Assembly (NCBI RefSeq): GCF_018332475.1
Contig: NZ_BOQB01000174.1
Location: 1 to 43,378, forward strand
From: Bacillus sanguinis
GTDB taxonomy: Bacteria; Bacillota; Bacilli; Bacillales; Bacillaceae_G
DNA length: 43,378 nt
Reading direction: 5' to 3'
How positions within the stretch are numbered: the first letter of the stretch is position 1; each line of letters begins with the position of its first letter. Below are positions 9,970 through 18,357 of the stretch, piece by piece. A program made the position numbers and the translations under genes. Under the pieces are notes generated by a model, which made no database searches, was not told the origin of the DNA, and was given only the letters and a program-made list of their open reading frames with translations.

Positions 9970-10111
9970 CACCTTCCTCTCCCATTACGCTTACGAGGTT
10001 AGCTGTCGGACTCGGGAAGTGAGAGTTTCCCTACTTAAATAAGATTCGCCCCAAGTAGCATAGCTACAAAAATGGTTCCCCCGCTCCAAAATTTGGACTC
10101 AGCAAAAGGTT
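9970..10111 (-). ncRNA. c-di-AMP (ydaO/yuaA) riboswitch aptamer
   Basis: Read on the minus strand, the conserved ydaO blocks occur in the right order: GAGTCC, GGGGGAACC, TTGGGGCGAATC, AGTAGGGAAA, then CCCGAGTCCGACAGCTAACC, TCGTAAGCG and GGGAGAGGAAGG. These match the class from memory of characterised ydaO RNAs (for example GGAACC, TTGGGGTTAATCT and CCGACAGCTAAC in Thermoanaerobacter). P1 can close by ACCTT with AAGGT. Members bind two c-di-AMP molecules and usually turn expression off when the nucleotide is high. The element starts just after the GNAT gene's stop codon and points to the 47-residue ORF. Confidence 0.9.
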
Positions 10112-10122
10112 TTATAAAGTAA

Positions 10123-10151
10123 AAGATAACATAAATAAAATAATAAGTCAA
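10123..10151 (-). promoter_or_regulatory. Sigma-A promoter of the riboswitch transcript
   Basis: Minus strand: TTGACT (10151-10146), 17-bp spacer, TATCTT (10128-10123). The expected start, near 10116, is a few nucleotides before the aptamer. The -35 ends two bases short of the stop codon of the upstream GNAT gene, so the riboswitch unit has its own promoter. Confidence 0.7.
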
Positions 10152-10152
10152 A

Positions 10153-10614
10153 CTATTTGTTGTTTTCTGATTTTTTAAGTGAGGTTAAAATCACTCCATC
10201 GGGTAATATGATATCCTTTACTTCAATAAATCCATGTTTTTTGTATAAAGACAGAGCGGGGGTATTTTCTTTCCCTGTTTGTACAACATATGTTTTAGAA
10301 GAAGAGAACATGTCAAATACATATAGTAGTAGTTTTGTTGCAATTCCTTTATGAAAATGATCGGGGGATACTACTAAACGATGAATATCAACTTCCTCTT
10401 CATCTATTTTAAAAGAAATAAACCCGGCAAGTGTATCTTCATAAAAATAGCCGTAAAAAATTTCATCACATAATTGAATATCGGCTACAGTATCATAAAG
10501 ACGAGGGATAGCCGTACTATTTATATATTTTGCTTCAATTTCATAAGCGGGTATTTGAATGTTTAAAATAGAAGTAGCAGTGTTGTGAGAAGTTGTTATT
10601 AATTTTTGAATCAT
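10153..10614 (-). CDS. GNAT-family N-acetyltransferase
   Basis: A 153-residue single-domain acetyltransferase. ATG 10614 is chosen because AAGGAGG lies 9 nt upstream; an in-frame ATG eleven codons further out lies before that site. The GNAT fold is visible: strand 4 and the acetyl-CoA pyrophosphate loop as HRLVVSPDHFHKGIATKLL (R/Q-x-x-G-x-G/A type), and the C-terminal LYKKHGFIEV block. Acetyl acceptor unknown. It is transcribed towards the c-di-AMP riboswitch, but that element has its own promoter. Confidence 0.8.
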   Translation of the reverse strand: MIQKLITTSHNTATSILNIQIPAYEIEAKYINSTAIPRLYDTVADIQLCDEIFYGYFYEDTLAGFISFKIDEEEVDIHRLVVSPDHFHKGIATKLLLYVFDMFSSSKTYVVQTGKENTPALSLYKKHGFIEVKDIILPDGVILTSLKKSENNK

Positions 10615-10750
10615 AGGGTAAAACCTCCTTATAGGCTTTATTTTCATAGATTTGACAAGATTTTTCTTTATTGGATATAATAATTATAATAGTTACATAA
10701 CAATTTAGTATGAAAAAGAAATACACCATAGTAGAAATGGAGGACTAAAA

Positions 10751-10999
10751 ATGGGATGGATTATCACATTAATAGTTGGTGCTATTATAGGTGCAATTGC
10801 AGGTTCTATAACGGGTAAAAATTTTCCGGGTGGTATGTTTGGAAATATTATCGCAGGTTTATTAGGTGCTTCGTTAGGCGGTAGATTATTTGGATCTTTT
10901 GGGCCATCATTTGGTGGGATTCATGTCGTGCCAGCATTATTAGGAGCAATCGTGTTAATTCTTATTGTATCATTTGTAGTGAAAGCTGCAAAGAAATAG
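10751..10999 (+). CDS. GlsB/YeaQ/YmgE-family small membrane protein
   Basis: An 82-residue hydrophobic protein with three glycine-rich membrane segments (WIITLIVGAIIGAIAGSITG, GNIIAGLLGASLGGRLFG, and a C-terminal helix near residues 55-77) and a basic end, KAAKK. This is the transglycosylase-associated or GlsB pattern, often linked to general stress, although the biochemical role of the family is unsettled. The start has GGAGG 7 nt upstream. It is followed by a perfect hairpin and then by the permease gene. Confidence 0.85.
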   Translation: MGWIITLIVGAIIGAIAGSITGKNFPGGMFGNIIAGLLGASLGGRLFGSFGPSFGGIHVVPALLGAIVLILIVSFVVKAAKK

Positions 11000-11010
11000 A
11001 TATATAGATT

Positions 11011-11045
11011 ATGATGAAAAGCCCTGAATAAGGGCTTTTCATCAT
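11011..11045 (+). terminator. Perfect 15-bp hairpin
   Basis: ATGATGAAAAGCCCT pairs with AGGGCTTTTCATCAT around GAATA. There is no T-run after it, so it may be a weak terminator or an mRNA-processing or stabilising structure between the GlsB and permease genes. Confidence 0.6.
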
Positions 11046-11062
11046 TCGAAGAGGTGGTTTCG

Positions 11063-12184
11063 TTGGAGAAAATAAATATAAGAAAAAGAGATAAGCTGAA
11101 AAAGTTTTTTAGAGAACACAATTATTTAGCAGTGTTACTTGGGTTTGCACTATTGTTCATTAATATTTTATTACTAACAAAAATATCATTTGTTTTTACA
11201 CCGTTTATCGTCTTTTTAAAAACAATTTTCTTCCCGGTATTATTAGCGGGCGTACTATTTTACATTTTACATCCATTCGTTTCACTTTTAGAAAAGAAAG
11301 GTGTTTCCAGAATCGTATCGATAGCCTCGATATACTTAATAGTAATTGGATTATTTGTGTTTTTAGTCGTAACGGTTATTCCGATTATTAAAGATCAAAT
11401 TGATGCATTAATAGATAACTTACCGTATTTCGGTCATGAAATTGAACGAGCAGCACGACGATTCGGGGAAAGTAATTTACTAGGAAAAATTCAGGAGAAT
11501 TTAAATATTGATGTAGCGAGTATGGTAAAAGACTACACAGTTGATTTTACGAAGTCGTTATCATCAGTAACTGGGAATGTAACTGGATTTTTAAGCACTG
11601 TGACAGAGGTCGTTTTAACGTTTGTAATGGTTCCGTTTATATTGTTCTATCTTTTAAAAGATGGTGAGCAATTACCGAATCATTTCTTAAAGTTTATCTC
11701 AGAGCAAAGACAACCAGCAGCAATGAGAATACTAGATGATATGCATTATGCGATTAGTTCGTATATTAGAGGACAAATTATCGTTAGCTTATTTATCGGT
11801 ATTATGCTATTAATTGGTTACCTTATTATCGGTATTAAATATGCGGTACTACTTGCTATTTTAGCGATGATTGTAAATATCGTTCCGTATGTAGGACCAA
11901 TCATTGCAATTACACCAGCGTTAATTATCGCGTTTATTGACTCGCCAGGGATGGTGTTAAAAGTAATTATTGTTATGATGGTTGTACAATTAGCAGAAGG
12001 TAAATTTATTTCTCCGCAAGTCATGGGGAAAAAGCTAGATATTCACCCGATTACTATCATTTTTATTATTTTAACTGCCGGAAATTTATTTGGAATTATG
12101 GGGATTATTTTAGCGATCCCAGGATATGCGATATTAAAAGTGTTAGTTACGCACGGTTATCGATTTGTTAAGTTGAATACGTGA
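11063..12184 (+). CDS. AI-2E-family (PerM-like) membrane transporter
   Basis: A 373-residue protein of the AI-2E/TqsA/YdiK family. I take TTG 11063 as the start, since GAGGTGG (11051-11057) is spaced correctly for it; the in-frame GTG at 11054 lies inside that site. About eight membrane segments are visible, with the family's soluble stretch after TM3 (around residues 110-180), and the C-terminal signature of the family, GPIIAITPALIIAF and EGKFISPQVMGKKLDIHP. Family members export small solutes or act as Na+/H+ antiporters; the name AI-2 exporter should not be taken literally here. Confidence 0.85.
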   Translation: MEKINIRKRDKLKKFFREHNYLAVLLGFALLFINILLLTKISFVFTPFIVFLKTIFFPVLLAGVLFYILHPFVSLLEKKGVSRIVSIASIYLIVIGLFVFLVVTVIPIIKDQIDALIDNLPYFGHEIERAARRFGESNLLGKIQENLNIDVASMVKDYTVDFTKSLSSVTGNVTGFLSTVTEVVLTFVMVPFILFYLLKDGEQLPNHFLKFISEQRQPAAMRILDDMHYAISSYIRGQIIVSLFIGIMLLIGYLIIGIKYAVLLAILAMIVNIVPYVGPIIAITPALIIAFIDSPGMVLKVIIVMMVVQLAEGKFISPQVMGKKLDIHPITIIFIILTAGNLFGIMGIILAIPGYAILKVLVTHGYRFVKLNT

Positions 12185-12220
12185 AAAAAGCTAGAACAGA
12201 TAGTACTGTTCTAGCTTTTT
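12185..12220 (+). terminator. Terminator of the permease gene
   Basis: AAAAAGCTAGAACAG pairs perfectly with CTGTTCTAGCTTTTT, followed by further T residues. Confidence 0.9.
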
Positions 12221-12248
12221 TACTCTTTCTATAGTAGACAAATTGACT

Positions 12249-12548
12249 TCATGCGTAGGCTTTTAATTCAATAATAGGTAGATTGCTTTCCTTTAGTTTG
12301 TAGTCAAATATTAAATCGTCCATGCGAAAATTCGCATCCACTTCAAGAGAAATGAAAGTACCTCCGATTTCTACTTGATTTCCGTTCTCGTTTTCAAAAG
12401 TGAGCGTACCTTCAAACGATTCTATATACTCATCACAAGTGTATACATATATAGCGATAGGTGTGAAATGTATAATTACCCCTAAAGTATCACCTTGCGT
12501 TGTATCATCGTTTTTAAACTCATCATTCTTTTTAGTAAACCAACCCAT
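12249..12548 (-). CDS. Hypothetical 99-residue protein
   Basis: Starts MGWFTKKNDEFKNDD at an ATG preceded by GAGGTG on the minus strand. The protein is acidic and predicted beta-rich, with no signal peptide or membrane segment; the body (FTPIAIYVYTCDEYIESFEG onward) reads like a small beta-sandwich. I do not recognise a named domain. It is a single-gene unit convergent with the permease gene. Confidence 0.65.
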   Translation of the reverse strand: MGWFTKKNDEFKNDDTTQGDTLGVIIHFTPIAIYVYTCDEYIESFEGTLTFENENGNQVEIGGTFISLEVDANFRMDDLIFDYKLKESNLPIIELKAYA

Positions 12549-12699
12549 AACATCACCTCTTTTTTGTATTGTAAATCGCTTCTATATATATTGATTATAT
12601 ATTGTTAGGGATAAATTGGTAATCATTATTGTTAAAACGCTAAAAAATTTGAATATTTAGTTTTGTGTCAGGAGAAAATGTGATAAACTGTAAAAAATA

Positions 12700-12931
12700 A
12701 GCAAAAGCGATGAAAGAGAAGAGTACATATTCAAAACTTTTCAGAGAGCTGATATGTGGTGGAAATCAGTAAGGGATGAATATGGAATGGGCTCTGGAGC
12801 TTCTAACTGAAATGAGTAGGTAAAGACGGTTGCTTCACGTTAAGAAGTTGAAGTGAGCTATTCATGATAGCTAATTAAGGTGGTACCGCGGGAGTCTCTC
12901 GTCCTTTTTTAAGGATGAGGGGCTCTTTTTA
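12700..12931 (+). ncRNA. T-box leader sensing tRNA-Trp
   Basis: A complete T-box riboswitch. The stem I start has the AGTA bulge (GAGAAGAGTACAT), the specifier loop has TGG at 12783-12785 followed by A, which matches the tRNA-Trp anticodon, and the T-box sequence AAGGTGGTACCGCG lies at 12877-12890. A terminator follows whose left arm begins just after the T-box (12892-12931, with U-run). Uncharged tRNA-Trp stabilises the antiterminator and allows read-through into trpS. Confidence 0.92.
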
Positions 12932-12953
12932 TTTTGAGAAAGGAGGAGTTAGG

Positions 12954-13952
12954 ATGAGTGACAAAATAATGTTAACAGGAATTAAGCCGACAGGTTATCC
13001 GCATTTAGGAAATTATATTGGTGCAATTAAACCTGCGTTGCAAATGTCAAAGAGTAATGAAGGAAAAGCATTGTATTTCATAGCTGATTATCATGCATTA
13101 AATGCTGTACATGATCCAAGTCAGTTTAGTAGTTATACGAAAGAGGTAGCCGCTACTTGGTTATCACTCGGACTTGATGAAGATGTTATTTTTTACAGGC
13201 AAACAGAAGTACCGGAGATTCTAGAACTAGCTTGGATATTAGCTTGCCTAACTCCGAAAGGGCTTATGAACCGTGCTCATGCGTATAAAGCGAAAGTAGA
13301 GCAAAATAAAGAGGCAGGGTTAGAGGTAGATGCTGGTGTGAATATGGGGTTATATATGTATCCGATCTTAATGGCAGCCGACATATTACTATTTCAGGCT
13401 ACGCATGTACCTGTCGGAAAAGATCAAATTCAGCATATTGAAATCGCGCGTGATATTGCGACGTATTTTAATCATACTTTCGGAACGACATTTACAATTC
13501 CAGAGTATGTCATACAAGAAGAGGGCGCAATATTACCAGGGCTTGATGGAAGAAAGATGAGTAAAAGTTATGGGAATGTGATCCCATTATTTGCAGAGCA
13601 AGAAAAACTACGAAAGTTAATATTTAAAATTAAAACAGATTCTTCACTTCCAAATGAACCGAAAGAACTAGAAACGTTATATACAATATATAAAGAATTT
13701 GCGACAGAAGATGAAATGCAGTCATTACGTGAAAAATATGAGACTGGAATCGGATGGGGCGATGTGAAAAAAGAGTTGTTTCGCGTTGTAGATCGTGTAT
13801 TGGCTGGACCTCGTGAGAAATATGCAATGTATATGAATGAACCGGATTTATTATATGAAGCGTTGGGAAAAGGTGCTGAACGGGCAAGAGAAATCGCGAA
13901 GGTAAATTTAGCGGAAATTAAAAAACGGATTGGATTTGAAGGGGGACGTTAA
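12954..13952 (+). CDS. trpS: Tryptophanyl-tRNA synthetase
   Basis: A 332-residue class Ic aminoacyl-tRNA synthetase that charges tRNA-Trp with tryptophan. The HIGH-type motif appears as PTGYPHLGNYIGA near the N-terminus, and the KMSKS loop as GRKMSKSYGN near residue 200. Length and C-terminal anticodon-binding helices are normal. The ATG 12954 has AAGGAGGAG upstream; an in-frame upstream GTG lies within the T-box terminator and is not used. Expression is controlled by the T-box directly upstream. Confidence 0.95.
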   Translation: MSDKIMLTGIKPTGYPHLGNYIGAIKPALQMSKSNEGKALYFIADYHALNAVHDPSQFSSYTKEVAATWLSLGLDEDVIFYRQTEVPEILELAWILACLTPKGLMNRAHAYKAKVEQNKEAGLEVDAGVNMGLYMYPILMAADILLFQATHVPVGKDQIQHIEIARDIATYFNHTFGTTFTIPEYVIQEEGAILPGLDGRKMSKSYGNVIPLFAEQEKLRKLIFKIKTDSSLPNEPKELETLYTIYKEFATEDEMQSLREKYETGIGWGDVKKELFRVVDRVLAGPREKYAMYMNEPDLLYEALGKGAERAREIAKVNLAEIKKRIGFEGGR

Positions 13953-13970
13953 GCGTTCCCTTATTTTTTT
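13939..13970 (+). terminator. Terminator overlapping the trpS stop codon
   Basis: GGGGACG and CGTTCCC pair (one G-U) across the TAA codon, followed by TTATTTTTTT. Confidence 0.65.
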
Positions 13971-14030
13971 GCAAAAAAAAAACGAACGAAATTTCAATTT
14001 GTTACCAATATAGAGTGAGGAGGGATAGAA

Positions 14031-14180
14031 ATGATTACAACTCTCGAGTTAAAAGTGTTGTTATTCCAAATAGGAACAGAAATTGTACCACCTAGTAATT
14101 TAAAAGAAAAAATTTTAATTCAGGTTAATTTGGTGGAGGGAATAAAACTTAATCATGTTGAGGTGAATAATGATGGATGA
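14031..14180 (+). CDS. 49-residue ORF coupled to the ABC transporter genes
   Basis: An ORF starting MITTLELKVLLFQIG and ending [13 protein letters not shown], with an excellent ribosome binding site (GAGGAGGG, 7 nt before the ATG). Its last codons overlap the start of the ABC ATPase gene by 11 bp, the arrangement expected for translational coupling. It has no signal peptide, membrane helix or double-glycine leader, so it does not look like an exported peptide. Unknown family. It could be a small regulatory protein or a leader ORF that sets translation of the transporter. Confidence 0.6.
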   Translation: MITTLELKVLLFQIGTEIVPPSNLKEKILIQVNLVEGIKLNHVEVNNDG

Positions 14181-14931
14181 AGTTGTGTTAGCAGTTCAAG
14201 AGTTAAGTAAAACATATGAGAGTGTAGATACAAATGTTAGGGCGTTACAAAATGTATCTTTGGAGTTAAATAAAGGAGAACTCCTTGCCATAATGGGAAC
14301 GAGTGGATCTGGAAAGAGTACATTACTAAACATTCTTGGTGCTCTAGATAAGCCTGATGAGGGGGTTCTCTATGTAAATGGTGAAGTGCCTGAAAATATG
14401 TTTATTGAACCGTATGCGACAGAGTATAGAAGGGATAACATAGGATTTATATTCCAGTCATTTCATTTATTAAAGGATTTATCTGTAGAAGAAAATATTG
14501 CGTTACCCCTCATATTATCAGCTAATTCAGAAGAGGAGATACGAGAAAAAACAAATAAAATATTAGATGTTCTTGGTTTAGTAAATTGGAGAAATCATCG
14601 ACCAGTTCAGCTTTCTGGGGGGCAACAACAACGTGTTGCAATTGGTAGGGCGTTAATAACATCTCCCCCAATTGTTCTTGCAGATGAACCTACTGGAAAT
14701 TTAGATTTCAATACGTCTAATGATATTTTACGAGTACTGGTCGATATGAAACAAAAATTTAATCAAAGTATGATTCTTGTTACTCATGATCCCCACATTG
14801 CTACGTATGCAGATCGGGTTCTCTTCTTTCATAATGGAGAAGTTGTTGATGATTATACGTGTTCTCATGGAGTAAATGATATGAATATTATTTTAGATAA
14901 ATTCAAAAAAATAATGGGGAAATCAAAATGA
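14170..14931 (+). CDS. ABC transporter ATPase (MacB/LolD type)
   Basis: A 253-residue ATP-binding subunit. Walker A is GTSGSGKST, the signature is [15 protein letters not shown], Walker B is [12 protein letters not shown] and the switch histidine is in VTHD. The EPTGNLD form is characteristic of the LolD/MacB/FtsE-like group that works with FtsX-domain permeases. ATG codons at 14170 and 14173 are both possible after GAGGTG. The stop overlaps the permease start (ATGA). The ATPase probably drives a mechanotransmission-type transporter for a peptide, antibiotic or lipoprotein substrate. Confidence 0.9.
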   Translation: MMDEVVLAVQELSKTYESVDTNVRALQNVSLELNKGELLAIMGTSGSGKSTLLNILGALDKPDEGVLYVNGEVPENMFIEPYATEYRRDNIGFIFQSFHLLKDLSVEENIALPLILSANSEEEIREKTNKILDVLGLVNWRNHRPVQLSGGQQQRVAIGRALITSPPIVLADEPTGNLDFNTSNDILRVLVDMKQKFNQSMILVTHDPHIATYADRVLFFHNGEVVDDYTCSHGVNDMNIILDKFKKIMGKSK

Positions 14932-17417
14932 TAAAATCAGTACGAGGATTAAGTTTACGCTTTTTTAAGACGAATAAATTCACTGCTATTTCCTCTATAG
15001 TTAGCGTTATGTTGGCTGTTTCTCTAATTGTTACGATGATTGTATTTTCGAGTCATGCGAAACAGTCTGTTATAAATGAAGTGAAAAATGTATACGGAGA
15101 TATGGATTTATCTGTCGGATATAACCCTGATCAAAATAAGTTGATGGATAAATCTTTACTGCAAAATATTAAGGAACAAGAAAATGTTGAATACATGTCA
15201 AAAGTATTAGTAAATCATTTGCAAGTAAATAAATTGAATACAGCTATTTATACAGTAGGTGTTCAAAACGATTCATTATCTAAAAGTCGATATCATTTTT
15301 CTAAAAATATATCAAATGAGGAAGTAACATTAAATGATGGATTAGCAGAAACTTTACAAGTAAAAGTTGGGGAAAAGATTGAAATCGAAAATAAATCATA
15401 TGTAGTAAAAGAAGTGTTGCCTGATATAGAAGCTGGAGGTTCAGCTCCAGATATACTTATTTTATCTGAAGGTGCGGTGAAACAGCACATATATGAAAAA
15501 ACGGGTAAACACAATGAAGCTACTTATTTGTTAATAAAAGCAAAAGAGAATGCAGATGTACTAGCATTGTCTAGTGAAATTCATAAAATAGACAAAGAAT
15601 TAAGAATCGATATTGCGGAGGAAGACGAGTTTTTAAAAAGTAATTTAGCATCATTACATATTTTTATAATCGTTTTATCTACATTAATACTTATTGTTAC
15701 TGCGTTATTGTTGGTGTCTAATTTTGAAGTGTTTTTATATAAATATAAAAGTCAATTTGCTATTATGCGATCAATGGGAGCAACAACGAAACAAATGTTT
15801 AAAGTTATATTTATTCAATGTAGTGTAATCAATTTCTTTGGTGGAATATTAGGTTTGTTACTAGCTGTAATAAGTAACCGTTTTTTACAAAGTTGGCTAG
15901 AGCATGTATTTGCTTTTCAAATTAATTCAATGAATTTTGATTATAAAATAGCAATTGTAACAGTGATTTTTAGTATCTTTTTTATTGAACTGTTTATGTT
16001 ATATCCGTCATACAGAAGTTCGAAAATATTGCCAGTAAAGCTTATGCGGGAGAATGAAGAATCCGATTTTTCTAATAAAAAAATACGCAGTATTATGGGG
16101 AAATTCCTTTTAATGAGTAGCGTATTTTTAACTGTTTTAGGTGGGTTTGTAGCAAATACGGGAGATACGCAGGCAATAGTGATATTAATAGGAGCTATAT
16201 TTCTCGTTTTAGGAGTATATATTTTATTTCCGACTTATCTCTCTTCGATATTAATAGCATGTCTACCTATAATGAAAAAAATATTTGGAAGGAATACATT
16301 TGTTGCTATTAAAAATGTAATTCCGCAAGTAAGAAAAAATACATTTGTTATCTTAATGATAAGTACAATGATGGTGATAGTTGTCTTCGGATCCACTATA
16401 TTTAAAACGATGCAAAAAAATAATGAAAGATATTTACAACGAGAATTTCCAACACATATTGTTGTGGAAAATCGTTTGAATAATGATTCAACCATTTCCT
16501 CACCTCATATACAAAATATATTTAAAGAAATAAGTAGTGTAAAAGGAGCTAGTACGATTAGTACGAACTCACTGGCAGAATTAAAGCAAGGTGAAAAATA
16601 TATTACTTTTGACTATAATTTAGGTGATGTAAAGGAAATGGAAAAGCAAGGATTACTGCCAAAACTACCTGCAAACTTCGAGAATAGTATAATTGTTACA
16701 GAAGAGTTAGCGGGGCGATATAAACTTCATGTAGGCGATATCGTTCAATTGGGTCTATTTTCAGAACAGGAACAAAAAGTTAGACCGATTGGTAAGGTAG
16801 AAGTTGGATTAATTGTTAACAAACTACCAAATTCTCCTTCGGTACTCATGGATTGGAGTAATGTAAAATATAAACAAGATTATACAGTTTTTGAGCGTGC
16901 ATTTATTAGTTCAAATAATGAGAGAGAGACGTTGGAGCAATTAAAGAAAGTGAAAGATCAATATCCACAATTAAAAATAAGTAGTTATACTCAATCATTA
17001 AAACAATCTAATTTAATGTTTCAGCAAAGGTGGTCCATTTTCATCGTTGTTATTGTAGTGATTTTGTTTAGTGTGACATTAGGGGTATGTAATACACTTA
17101 TAAATAATATTCAATCTAAAAGAAAAGAGTTTGCTATTTTACGAGCAATAACAGTTAAGAAAAAAGGGGTTGTACAAATTATTTTGACGCAAGTTAATTT
17201 ATATGTACTTATTGGAATCGTACTAGGGGCTGTTATAGGAGCATTATTAACCTATATGGTAAGTATAATAGATCGTACACCTTTATTTTTTGATTTCAAA
17301 CTTATCTTAAGGGTAATAGCGGGGATGTTTGGAATAGTCTTTATTATTTTTATACCTTTTGCTAATAGAATAGGAAAAAGGGACATTGTAGAAGAGTTAA
17401 ATAAGGATAATAAATAA
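14928..17417 (+). CDS. ABC transporter permease with FtsX domains
   Basis: An 829-residue permease overlapping the ATPase gene by 4 bp. One TM helix near the N-terminus (ISSIVSVMLAVSLIVTMIVF, about 20-43) is followed by a large extracellular MacB-type domain (about 45-245). Then come a first FtsX unit of three helices (about 245-365), two central helices (about 390-440), a second extracellular domain, and a C-terminal FtsX unit with LRAITVKKKGVVQIILTQVN as the coupling region. The LRSMGATTKQM-like motif in the first unit (AIMRSMGATTKQM) is the FtsX hallmark. This double-FtsX build resembles bacitracin/lantibiotic-detoxifying and peptide exporters, but no two-component system lies beside it. 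Substrate unknown. Confidence 0.88.
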   Translation: MIKSVRGLSLRFFKTNKFTAISSIVSVMLAVSLIVTMIVFSSHAKQSVINEVKNVYGDMDLSVGYNPDQNKLMDKSLLQNIKEQENVEYMSKVLVNHLQVNKLNTAIYTVGVQNDSLSKSRYHFSKNISNEEVTLNDGLAETLQVKVGEKIEIENKSYVVKEVLPDIEAGGSAPDILILSEGAVKQHIYEKTGKHNEATYLLIKAKENADVLALSSEIHKIDKELRIDIAEEDEFLKSNLASLHIFIIVLSTLILIVTALLLVSNFEVFLYKYKSQFAIMRSMGATTKQMFKVIFIQCSVINFFGGILGLLLAVISNRFLQSWLEHVFAFQINSMNFDYKIAIVTVIFSIFFIELFMLYPSYRSSKILPVKLMRENEESDFSNKKIRSIMGKFLLMSSVFLTVLGGFVANTGDTQAIVILIGAIFLVLGVYILFPTYLSSILIACLPIMKKIFGRNTFVAIKNVIPQVRKNTFVILMISTMMVIVVFGSTIFKTMQKNNERYLQREFPTHIVVENRLNNDSTISSPHIQNIFKEISSVKGASTISTNSLAELKQGEKYITFDYNLGDVKEMEKQGLLPKLPANFENSIIVTEELAGRYKLHVGDIVQLGLFSEQEQKVRPIGKVEVGLIVNKLPNSPSVLMDWSNVKYKQDYTVFERAFISSNNERETLEQLKKVKDQYPQLKISSYTQSLKQSNLMFQQRWSIFIVVIVVILFSVTLGVCNTLINNIQSKRKEFAILRAITVKKKGVVQIILTQVNLYVLIGIVLGAVIGALLTYMVSIIDRTPLFFDFKLILRVIAGMFGIVFIIFIPFANRIGKRDIVEELNKDNK

Positions 17418-17472
17418 AAAGAGGTTAACCCAAGTTGCTATTCAGCTACTTTTGGGTCAATCTCTCTTTTTA
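17416..17472 (+). terminator. Terminator of the ABC operon
   Basis: A-rich left arm AAAGAGGTTAACCCAA pairs imperfectly with TTGGGTCAATCTCTCTTT, followed by T residues. Confidence 0.75.
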
Positions 17473-17598
17473 TTAACAATTGATTTTCATATTGATGTGC
17501 TCATTCATAAATGTATAGTGCATTATTTTAGTTAGATGCCACCGAGTAATATCATTAGGTGAAGTAAGGAGTTTGCATTTCTTTTTGAAACTTATTAG

Positions 17599-17626
17599 TT
17601 GCATATATTAAAAAGTATGCTACTAT
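17599..17626 (+). promoter_or_regulatory. Promoter of the acetyltransferase gene
   Basis: TTGCAT (17599-17604), 16-bp spacer, TACTAT (17621-17626) with an extended -10 TG at 17618-17619. The expected start point falls within the first palindromic operator. Confidence 0.6.
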
Positions 17627-17632
17627 AGGGAT

Positions 17633-17656
17633 ACTTATTAAACTTGTTTAATAAGT
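17633..17656 (+). promoter_or_regulatory. ROK operator, copy 1
   Basis: ACTTATTAAA-N4-TTTAATAAGT, a perfect palindrome with 10-bp arms, overlapping the predicted transcription start. The flanking AT/AT extends the symmetry by two bases on each side. Confidence 0.8.
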
Positions 17657-17668
17657 ATAATTAAAATC

Positions 17669-17692
17669 ACTTATTAAAGATGTTTAATAAGT
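17669..17692 (+). promoter_or_regulatory. ROK operator, copy 2
   Basis: The same 10-4-10 palindrome, 36 bp downstream of copy 1 and just before the ribosome binding site. Two close copies suggest cooperative binding or a roadblock. Confidence 0.8.
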
Positions 17693-17724
17693 GCGGTTCA
17701 TTCGATAACAAAGGAGATGATTGT

Positions 17725-18288
17725 ATGAAAACAGAAAAAGAAAAGATGTTGGCGGGAGAAATGTATATTGCGGATGACGAAGAATTAGTAGCTGATAGGG
17801 TGGAGGCAAAACGTTTAACACGCCTTTATAACGAGGCAATGGAGACAGGAGATGAGAGACGTTACACTTTATTAAATCAGCTTTTAGGTTCTTCAGCTGA
17901 TGGAAAAGCCCAAATTAATCCTGATTTTCGTTGTGATTACGGCTACAATATCCATGTTGGAAAGAGCTTTTTCGCAAATTTCAATTGTGTGATTTTAGAC
18001 GTTTGTGAAGTTCGAATCGGTGATAATTGTATGTTTGCACCTGGTGTTCACATTTATACTGCTACGCATCCTTTACATTCGGTAGAGCGGAATTCTGGTA
18101 AAGAATATGGGAAGCCTGTAAAGATTGGTAACAATGTTTGGATTGGCGGGGGAGCTATTATTAACCCTGGTATTTCAATTGGAGACAACGCTGTAATTGC
18201 TTCAGGGGCAGTTGTGACAAAAGATGTACCTAATAATGTAGTAGTTGGTGGTAATCCAGCTAAAGTTATTAAAACGATAGACTTATAG
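17725..18288 (+). CDS. maa: Maltose O-acetyltransferase-type hexapeptide acetyltransferase
   Basis: A 187-residue left-handed beta-helix acetyltransferase of the Maa/LacA/NodL group, which moves acetyl from acetyl-CoA to a hydroxyl of a sugar such as maltose or glucose. The N-terminal Mac domain reads [19 protein letters not shown], and hexapeptide repeats follow ([54 protein letters not shown]), ending GGNPAKVIK. The catalytic histidine lies in TATHPL. ATG 17725 has AAAGGAG upstream; an ORF extension to 17680 would start inside the second operator. Control is probably by the ROK repressor two positions downstream. Confidence 0.88.
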   Translation: MKTEKEKMLAGEMYIADDEELVADRVEAKRLTRLYNEAMETGDERRYTLLNQLLGSSADGKAQINPDFRCDYGYNIHVGKSFFANFNCVILDVCEVRIGDNCMFAPGVHIYTATHPLHSVERNSGKEYGKPVKIGNNVWIGGGAIINPGISIGDNAVIASGAVVTKDVPNNVVVGGNPAKVIKTIDL

Positions 18289-18357
18289 AAATCATTTTTC
18301 ATGGGTATATGAATAAACTGGTGTCGTATCGTATAGACAATGTGAAAGGTGTTTCAT

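Noticed and set aside
9941-10001. A small plus-strand ORF behind AAGGAGG at 9938-9944
   Set aside because: It is only 17 codons, and the sequence is the complement of the riboswitch aptamer and the Shine-Dalgarno-masking arm.
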